From contig JAIVHN010000013.1 in NCBI GenBank assembly GCA_020201015.1, positions 1 to 11,512 on the forward strand: DNA of 11,512 bases. Direction: 5' to 3'. The notes under the pieces were generated by a model. It was not told the DNA's origin. It did not search any database and saw only the letters and a program-made list of their open reading frames with translations. Shown here in pieces: positions 1-5,395 of the stretch (its first letter is position 1; each line of letters opens with the position of its first letter). This stretch comes from Spirochaeta sp. (GTDB lineage Bacteria > Spirochaetota > Spirochaetia > DSM-27196 > SLAA01). Both the position numbers and the translations under genes were made by a program.

Positions 1-564
1 GCTGAGACTGCCGAGCAGTTTGCCCAGAAGTATGGCCCTGGGAAAGGGCCGTCGGCCCCAGGCTTTCAGGGGGGGGCTCCCGGCAGTAGTGAGGCGAGTG
101 GCGGCCGCAGCGGAAGTGGCCGTGCCAGCGGTGCCAGCGGAAGCGGCGGAAGCGGCGGAAGCGTTGGCGGGCAGAATCTCTCGGAATCGGCAAAGGCATA
201 CTACGAAGCGGTCTCGAGCTTCAGCCGCGACGACTTCACAAAGGCACTTGAGCAGTTCAAGCAGGTGGCGGCATCTGGTGGTGACGAAGAGTATGTGCTA
301 AAAGCGACCTTTGAGATTGGCCGGTGTCTATTTGGGCTTGAACGATACGACGCAGTTATTAAACACTACACCGGCCTTATTCAGAAATTTCCTCGACTGC
401 CGGATCTGAACGAGGCCCTTTTCTATTTGGGGCGTGCATATCAGGCATCTGGGGATGCGTCCCGTGCAGCTTCTTTCTTCAAGAAAATCCTCTCGATGGA
501 TGATGTAGATGAAGGCCTGCGTCGGAAGGTAAACAAAGCCGTACGCGCGCTGGAGGGCAACTAA
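1..564 (+). CDS. TPR-repeat protein, 5' partial
   Basis: The frame is open from the first base of the window, so the true start lies upstream; the ATG at 265 is internal. 187 residues are visible. Residues 1-60 are a low-complexity, Gly/Ser/Ala-rich linker. Residues from about 61 to the end form helical repeats of tetratricopeptide type: a first repeat around AKAYYEAVSSFSRDDFTKAL, then one around ATFEIGRCLFGLERYDAVIK, then ALFYLGRAYQASGDASRAAS. This resembles the C-terminal TPR part of envelope-associated scaffold proteins such as the YbgF/CpoB type, but no signal peptide or partner is visible, so the role is unknown. The stop lies 3 nt before the next ATG, and the GGAGGG that serves the next gene is inside this gene's end, so the two are almost certainly co-transcribed. 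Confidence 0.85.
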   Translation, partial: AETAEQFAQKYGPGKGPSAPGFQGGAPGSSEASGGRSGSGRASGASGSGGSGGSVGGQNLSESAKAYYEAVSSFSRDDFTKALEQFKQVAASGGDEEYVLKATFEIGRCLFGLERYDAVIKHYTGLIQKFPRLPDLNEALFYLGRAYQASGDASRAASFFKKILSMDDVDEGLRRKVNKAVRALEGN

Positions 565-567
565 GTC

Positions 568-1206
568 ATGGATATGAATCTAGCCGCCTTTGAACGCTTT
601 GCGGTGCACTTTCACAAGGGAGATCTTCTGTTTTGTGAGTACGAGCCGGGAGATGCCTTTTATCTTATACAAAAAGGTCGTGTGCAGATCTCGAAGATCA
701 TGGGCGATATAGAAAAGACTATTGATATTCTCCAGCCAGGGGAAATCTTCGGGGAGATGGCAATTCTTGAGGAAGCGCCCCGGTCGGCAAATGCTGTTGC
801 CTTAGATGATGTCAAAGTTTTAGAGTTCAACCGCGCGAACTTCGAGGTACTCATGCGCGGCAACCCTCAAATTGCACTTAAGCTACTCAAACTCTTCACG
901 AAGCGAATTTATGACCAACGTCGACGGTTCATGATTCTTACTTTGGAAGATATCCACGCCAAGGTGGCCGATGTGTTTTTAATGATTGACGAGTCTCAAC
1001 CATCAAAAGAAGCGGACACCGGGCAACGCGTGTTCTACACCACACCCGACGATATTGGTCACTGGGCTGGTATTTCCCCGGAAAAAAGCCGGGAAGTGCT
1101 GCAGCACTTTGTCAGTCAGCGCCGTGTTGAGATTTATCAAGACCGAATCGTCGTCCGCAATATCAATGACTTTGCCCGGTTTGTGAACTCACGGCGAAAA
1201 CGCTAA
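568..1206 (+). CDS. Crp/Fnr-type cyclic-nucleotide-binding regulator
   Basis: 212 residues, the usual size of the Crp/Fnr family. Residues ~10-115 are a cNMP-binding beta-barrel. The phosphate-binding cassette is clear: PGEIFGEMAIL (57-67) followed by APRSA (70-74), including the Glu (E63) and Arg (R72) that bind the cyclic phosphate in cAMP receptors, so nucleotide binding is plausible. A long helix follows (~115-140), then a winged-helix region at ~155-205 (TTPDDIGHWAGISPEKSREVL) that fits a Crp-type HTH, although the recognition helix is divergent. It probably regulates transcription in response to a cyclic nucleotide. Start: ATG 568 has GGAGGG at 552-557 with 10-nt spacing. It is the second gene of a unit with the TPR gene. 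Its stop codon overlaps the stop of the convergent HU-fusion gene by 4 bases. Confidence 0.9.
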   Translation: MDMNLAAFERFAVHFHKGDLLFCEYEPGDAFYLIQKGRVQISKIMGDIEKTIDILQPGEIFGEMAILEEAPRSANAVALDDVKVLEFNRANFEVLMRGNPQIALKLLKLFTKRIYDQRRRFMILTLEDIHAKVADVFLMIDESQPSKEADTGQRVFYTTPDDIGHWAGISPEKSREVLQHFVSQRRVEIYQDRIVVRNINDFARFVNSRRKR

Positions 1207-2120
1207 GCTCCGGAGTTTCCACTTTCCGTTCTCACGCGCTCTACCGGTACAAGCGATGCTCGTTCCCGAAGGCGAGTTGTGGCTTTAAAACGGGGTACTG
1301 CGTGCTCCGCTTTTGCAGGAATGAGCAGCTCCGCACCTGTTGCCGGGTTACGTCCCACGCGTGCTTTTTGTGCTGCGCGAACATGCAGATCCACCGTACC
1401 AAGCTGACCCAATGACACGCGTTCACCAAGCATAAGCCCGGTCTCAATAGTCATGAGGTAGTCGTCAATGATGGACTTAGCTTGAGCCTGGGTTGCTCCA
1501 TTGCGAGCTGCAACATACTGCACAATGGAGCGCAGCGTAAAACGGTCTGGTGCCCCCTCCGGGTCGGCTGTAAGTGTTCTGTTGGCATGTACAAAGCTGT
1601 TAGTCAGAAAGATTGAGGCCTGACGTAGGCGTTCAACCTGATCTGCTGGCTTCACGTCCTCTGAAAAAGAAGCAATGAACAAGATTTCTGAACTTCTTTT
1701 AATTGGAGCCCCCGAGAAAGCTGCCACGCTATCTACACGGAGGTCGTCGGTTAGCTGAACTGCGTCGGCGCCTGTTAGCTCGGGTACGTCGCTGCGCAGA
1801 GCAATACTGGCATACTCAAAGCTGCGTATCGGTGACACTTCCGGACTGCTTGCCGCCGTGCCGCCCACGTCGACGGGACCCAAGACTATGAGAGACCCGG
1901 AATAGGTCAGAAGCAATGCCCCGCGTGGGTCTGCGGCTGAAAATTCATCCTCTCTCGTCATATGCAGAGACTCAATCTGTTCATGAAACAGGTGAGTTTT
2001 CTCAAACCAGTTTTCTACTACCGCCGGAAGAGCCTCCTCGGTTGAGCCAATACTCGTTTGTTGTGCAACGGATTCAAGGTGCCGCTTCATTTTTTCAGAT
2101 AGTTGCTCGAACTGTTCCAC
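1203..2120 (-). CDS. Fusion of an unrecognised N-terminal domain to a C-terminal HU/IHF-like DNA-binding domain
   Basis: 305 residues from GTG 2120. Residues ~193-290 are an HU/IHF domain. The helical part includes GATQAQAKSIIDDYLMTIE, then GERVSLGQLGTVDLH in place of HU's GFGTF segment. The DNA-binding arm signature is RVGRNPATG (~254-262), with the Pro that intercalates into DNA in HU/IHF. A short basic tail follows. Residues 1-~190 are not HU. They align end to end with the protein of the divergent gene at 2197-2727, sharing the opening helix, TYSGSL (72-77 here), LRxDVP, VDSVAxF and PIxxSS. HU is normally ~90 residues and stand-alone, so this is a large N-terminal extension. It likely binds or bends DNA, with the N-terminal domain as a regulatory or interaction module (inference). 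The GTG at 2195 would sit 1 bp from the divergent start and has no matching sequence in the paralogue; GTG 2120 has a good Shine-Dalgarno and begins where the paralogue begins. Confidence 0.85.
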   Translation of the reverse strand: MEQFEQLSEKMKRHLESVAQQTSIGSTEEALPAVVENWFEKTHLFHEQIESLHMTREDEFSAADPRGALLLTYSGSLIVLGPVDVGGTAASSPEVSPIRSFEYASIALRSDVPELTGADAVQLTDDLRVDSVAAFSGAPIKRSSEILFIASFSEDVKPADQVERLRQASIFLTNSFVHANRTLTADPEGAPDRFTLRSIVQYVAARNGATQAQAKSIIDDYLMTIETGLMLGERVSLGQLGTVDLHVRAAQKARVGRNPATGAELLIPAKAEHAVPRFKATTRLRERASLVPVERVRTESGNSGA

Positions 2121-2126
2121 AATATA

Positions 2127-2132
2127 CTCCTC
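2127..2132 (-). promoter_or_regulatory. Ribosome binding site that fixes the HU-fusion start
   Basis: On the minus strand this reads GAGGAG, 6 nt before the GTG at 2120. It supports a start 25 codons inside the longest open frame. The paralogous protein begins at the equivalent residue. Confidence 0.75.
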
Positions 2133-2169
2133 AGAACTGGAATTCCTACACAAACCGTGCAATGCTCTG

Positions 2170-2178
2170 AATATACCA
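2170..2178 (-). promoter_or_regulatory. Possible extended -10 promoter for the HU-fusion gene
   Basis: The 76-bp divergent gap (2121-2196) must serve both genes. On the minus strand TGGTATATT reads as an extended -10 (TGn plus TATATT), but no good -35 lies at 16-18 bp upstream. It would give a leader of roughly 45 nt. No comparably convincing plus-strand promoter was found in the gap. Confidence 0.3.
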
Positions 2179-2196
2179 CATTTTAAAGGAGTCACC

Positions 2197-2727
2197 GTGG
2201 GAGAATACTTAGATCAAATTCCGGAAAAGATCCAGGAACACATTCGACGAATAACAGCTAGCTCCGGCTTACCGGATGCCGCAGAGTCGGTGGAACGAAT
2301 TGCCGAGGGTTGGCTTGAGAAAAAGACTCTGTTTGAACGGCGGATGAGTGAAAATGGAATGAACGAGGTCATGCTCTTTGACGGTGAGGAGTCCCATGGA
2401 GCGCTCATCTTCACCTATTCCGGATCACTACTCACCATCGGGCCAGCCACCGAAACCGGGCGCACGGTTGAGTATACCTCTATTGGGCTTCGGCAAGATG
2501 TACCCGATAGTGCCGTCGCGAATGATAGCTCTTTCAAGGGAGATATACTCGTTGACTCGGTGGCCGAGTTTACGGATGGGCCTATTGTGAAAAGCTCACC
2601 GGTGTTGGCAATTGCTGTTCTTGGAGAGGATTTGGATCCGGAGGAAGAGCAAGACCTGCTCAGTGAAGTTACCCAGGTTCTAACCGAGGATTTTGTAGAG
2701 GTGAACAAGACCATTGTGCAGTCCTAA
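2197..2727 (+). CDS. Stand-alone paralogue of the HU-fusion N-terminal domain
   Basis: 176 residues, GTG start, with AAAGGA at 2185-2190 six nt upstream. I do not recognise the family. It has no signal peptide, no membrane segment and no HU domain, and is predicted soluble and acidic. A helical N-terminus (residues 1-45, with EGWLEKKTLFERRM) is followed by a mixed alpha/beta core containing TYSGSL (73-78), LRQDVP and VDSVAEF, then a C-terminal acidic helix. It matches the first ~190 residues of the divergent HU-fusion protein over its whole length, so the pair arose by duplication with gain or loss of the HU domain. It is the first gene of the kinase/phosphatase operon: its TAA overlaps the next gene's ATG (TAATG), so translation is probably coupled. 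A role as substrate, regulator or partner of the downstream enzymes is inference. Confidence 0.85.
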   Translation: MGEYLDQIPEKIQEHIRRITASSGLPDAAESVERIAEGWLEKKTLFERRMSENGMNEVMLFDGEESHGALIFTYSGSLLTIGPATETGRTVEYTSIGLRQDVPDSAVANDSSFKGDILVDSVAEFTDGPIVKSSPVLAIAVLGEDLDPEEEQDLLSEVTQVLTEDFVEVNKTIVQS

Positions 2728-3764
2728 TGAGTACCACTGACAAGCTTATAGACGCACTGCACCGTATTTCGGTTCGCAGCAAACCACCTGCGGCGCCTGA
2801 GACAGCCGACGAGTTGGAGGCTGTCTGTCGGGTTTTGGAGTCCGAGGACCCGCAGCTGCGGCCAGCTGCGTCAGACGGACATCCAGGGGGTGTCGTGTAC
2901 CTGCGTCCCGAGCTGCCTTTGGTGGTGCTGCCGGACATACATGGACGAATCGAGTTGGTATTGGCAGCGTTGTCGGCCTCGTATCCGGACCACGGAATTG
3001 AGCAGCCGTTGCTTTATGCCCTGGATTCTGGCCGCGCACAGCTTCTGTTTGTCGGGGACTACGTGCATGCAGAGGCTCGCGCGCGGGAGCGATGGATGCA
3101 TGCATTCGAAGAGTTCAGCGGTGGTTTCAAGAAACATGTCGCTATGGATCAAGAAATGAACGAGAGCCTCGGGGTGTTGCAGGTGTTTGCGTTGCTTAAG
3201 CGGGCATATCCCGATATGGTGCATGGACTCAAGGGAAACCACGAAAATATCAGCAATGAAGAAGGCGAGGGAAACCATTCATTTGGCAAGTTTGTGCTTG
3301 AAGGCGCTATGGTGGCCGAGTACATGGACCGCTTCTACGGCGGGGCGGCGTTTGAGGCTCTGTATAGGCTGGAGAAGTCATTGCCGCTGCTTGCAGTGGG
3401 TTCGTCCTATCTCATAAGTCATGCCGAACCTGCTCGGTTCTTCGAGCGAGAGGAAGTTATCGAGTATCGACGCTCCCCTGAAGTTGTAGAGGGACTGACC
3501 TGGACCGATAACGACCAGGCCGAGCCTGGAGCTGTGTATGCCATGCTGGAGCACTATCTACGGCACAGTGAGCCGAGTGAGGCAATCTATTTGGGCGGAC
3601 ATCGACCCGTTCAGGATTTGTATGCTCTCCGGGCGGAAGGGCGCTATGTTCAGTTTCATAATCCGGCGCGTTATGGTGCAGCTGTTCCACCCGTGAATAG
3701 ATTGTTTGATCCCGAGCGTGATGTGCTGGAACTTCAGAACAACAGGACGATTTTTGATGGCTAA
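2727..3764 (+). CDS. PPP-like metallophosphoesterase (possible Ser/Thr protein phosphatase)
   Basis: 345 residues. The metal-binding motifs of the calcineurin/PPP superfamily appear in order: PDIHGR (D70, H72), GDYV (D111), GNHEN (N171, H172), SHAEP (H232) and GGHRP (H292). These supply the usual ligands for two metal ions, so it is probably catalytically competent as a phosphoesterase. PPP protein phosphatases normally carry GDYVDRG; here it reads GDYVHAE, so the Asp of the His-Asp dyad and the phosphate-gripping Arg are not at their usual places. Substrate specificity is therefore uncertain. The ~65-residue N-terminal extension has no recognised domain. The gene sits between the unknown domain protein (1-nt overlap) and a Ser/Thr kinase (8-nt overlap), which supports a role in removing phosphate from kinase targets, as inference. 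No signal peptide or TM segment is seen, so it should be cytoplasmic. Confidence 0.85.
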   Translation: MSTTDKLIDALHRISVRSKPPAAPETADELEAVCRVLESEDPQLRPAASDGHPGGVVYLRPELPLVVLPDIHGRIELVLAALSASYPDHGIEQPLLYALDSGRAQLLFVGDYVHAEARARERWMHAFEEFSGGFKKHVAMDQEMNESLGVLQVFALLKRAYPDMVHGLKGNHENISNEEGEGNHSFGKFVLEGAMVAEYMDRFYGGAAFEALYRLEKSLPLLAVGSSYLISHAEPARFFEREEVIEYRRSPEVVEGLTWTDNDQAEPGAVYAMLEHYLRHSEPSEAIYLGGHRPVQDLYALRAEGRYVQFHNPARYGAAVPPVNRLFDPERDVLELQNNRTIFDG

Positions 3765-5385
3765 GGCGATTGAGTCTATTGGAAAGTACCGCGTCCTCAA
3801 ACAACTGGCCCAAGGCGGTATGGGGGCGGTCTACACTGCGCAGCACCCGACACTTGATCGCACCGTCATAATTAAAAAACTCACCCTGCGGGGAAGTGCG
3901 GATATTCGCGAGCGGTTCCGCCGTGAGGCGCAGATCATGATGGACTTGCGAAACGATGCAATAGTCGATGTCTACGACCATTTCCGGGAAGGCTCGTCTT
4001 ACTACATCGTCCTTGAGTACGTTGACGGGCTGTCGCTGGAGAACCTTATTCAGAGGCGACGCTACCTTCCAAGTGCTATGGCGTTGCTCATTGTGCGGGA
4101 GGTCTGTCGTGGCTTGGCATACGCTCACGAACGTGGAGTGGTGCACCGCGACATTAAGCCCGCCAACATCCTGATATCAAACGAGGGTGAGGTAAAACTT
4201 GTCGATTTTGGAATTGCGACGATCCATGGTAGTGAGGTGCCGTCGGAACTTACTCGGGAGGGAATGACTCTTGGGACGCCGAGTTATATGGCCCCGGAAC
4301 AGTTCCACAATACCCGCGCGGTCAATCACCGGGCCGACATCTACTCGGTGGGTGTTGTTCTGTATGAAATGGTCACCGGCAAAAAGCCGTATCCGGCATC
4401 GTTCTCAGCCGAGGTGGTCGCCAAGATTCAGAAAGGTCGATATCCACGCCCGCGAGGCGTTAATCCAAAGGTGTCGGCGTTTGCCGCCCGTCTGATCCGG
4501 CGGCTGCTGAAGCCGCGTCCGGAACGCCGCTTTTCCGATTTAGAACAGGTGATCCGGCGAATTAATCGTCATTTGCGGCTGAAACCTCATGGACGGGCAA
4601 CAGCGCAGATTAAGCGCTACCTGGCGGGTGAAGAGACGGCTGGCATGGTTCGTCGGAGCAAGGGTTTCGTTGCGGCGGTGTTGCTCGTGTGTGCGCTGCC
4701 GCTTGTGTTTGGGGCGGCCTGGGGAGTACGCCGGGGGTATCACCGGGAGCTGTTTATGCCCGGAGAGTATGGTGCGCTTCATGCTATGGCGCGGGTGAGG
4801 AAGACCGGCAAAGATGTACAGGACATACACGTTACCGGTTATCTTTTTGAGGACGACAATGACGGCATTCCGGCGTTGCCGAACGGGCGTGTTGCATTTG
4901 CGCCTGTACCGGAGATGGAGACGCGACAGTTCTATGTATTTCGTGCACCGCGGCGACTACTTCTGGCGGGCGCATATCGCCTTAAGGTGGAGACCGGTAG
5001 CTCTGTATCGTGGCACTCTTTTGAGTTGAGCTCGCTTCGCGAGCTTAGCAACAGCGTTGTGGTCATACCGGGGCGGCCGGAGAACGCGCAGCAGGTGAGC
5101 GCCGAGTTCATTGAACTGCTTGCGCTGCCTTTGACGGTAGAGTTTGATATACGTGATCGCAAGAGCGGCCGGCGGCTTGGGGACTCAGTTCAGGTTTGGG
5201 TTTATGCTGGGAGTCGTAGGCGTGCGTGGAACGAGCAGGTTGCGGCCGAGTTGCGGAGCGGTAACACCTACCGCTTTCGCTTTGAGCATACTGAGTACAG
5301 ACCTCAGGAGTTCAGTCTGGCGGTTGGACCGGAGCAGAGTCGGTTGCTGCTCAATGTTGGGCTTGTCCCGAAAACCGAGGAATGA
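3757..5385 (+). CDS. Membrane-anchored Hanks-type Ser/Thr protein kinase
   Basis: 542 residues. The kinase domain spans ~11-275. The Gly-rich loop is LAQGGMGAVY (17-26), with Ala in place of the first Gly. The ATP-binding Lys lies in VIIKK (K40). The catalytic loop is HRDIKPAN (D132, N137), the metal-binding motif is DFG (150-152), and GTPSYMAPE ends the activation segment (E181). All catalytic residues are present, so it should be active. A juxtamembrane basic stretch leads to one TM helix (~303-324) followed by RR. The remaining ~215 residues are beta-rich and probably extracytoplasmic. They are unlike PASTA repeats, and the last ~100 vaguely recall PEGA/carboxypeptidase-regulatory folds. 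This fits the one-pass bacterial receptor kinase layout. Start: ATG 3757 has AGGA at 3744-3747, and the kinase fold begins at residue ~9. It overlaps the phosphatase by 8 nt; the GAGGAG for the next gene overlaps its stop. Confidence 0.93.
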   Translation: MAKAIESIGKYRVLKQLAQGGMGAVYTAQHPTLDRTVIIKKLTLRGSADIRERFRREAQIMMDLRNDAIVDVYDHFREGSSYYIVLEYVDGLSLENLIQRRRYLPSAMALLIVREVCRGLAYAHERGVVHRDIKPANILISNEGEVKLVDFGIATIHGSEVPSELTREGMTLGTPSYMAPEQFHNTRAVNHRADIYSVGVVLYEMVTGKKPYPASFSAEVVAKIQKGRYPRPRGVNPKVSAFAARLIRRLLKPRPERRFSDLEQVIRRINRHLRLKPHGRATAQIKRYLAGEETAGMVRRSKGFVAAVLLVCALPLVFGAAWGVRRGYHRELFMPGEYGALHAMARVRKTGKDVQDIHVTGYLFEDDNDGIPALPNGRVAFAPVPEMETRQFYVFRAPRRLLLAGAYRLKVETGSSVSWHSFELSSLRELSNSVVVIPGRPENAQQVSAEFIELLALPLTVEFDIRDRKSGRRLGDSVQVWVYAGSRRRAWNEQVAAELRSGNTYRFRFEHTEYRPQEFSLAVGPEQSRLLLNVGLVPKTEE

Positions 5386-5395
5386 GGAGTAGAGG

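Noticed and set aside
20..301. Plus-strand frame rich in Arg/Ala/Glu
   Set aside because: It is a shadow of the frame-1 TPR gene, and its apparent alanine-rich repeats come from the GS-linker DNA read out of frame.
2121..2195. 25-codon N-terminal extension of the HU fusion from GTG 2195
   Set aside because: It would leave 1 bp to the divergent gene, has no homologous residues in the paralogue and ignores a clear ribosome binding site at 2127-2132.
3706..3756. Longer kinase start
   Set aside because: ATG 3706 lies deep in the phosphatase gene without a Shine-Dalgarno; ATG 3757 has AGGA and precedes the kinase fold directly.
3457..4146. 229-residue minus-strand frame across the phosphatase-kinase junction
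   Set aside because: It lies opposite strongly supported domains on the plus strand and has no recognisable motif or ribosome binding site; it is a composition artefact.
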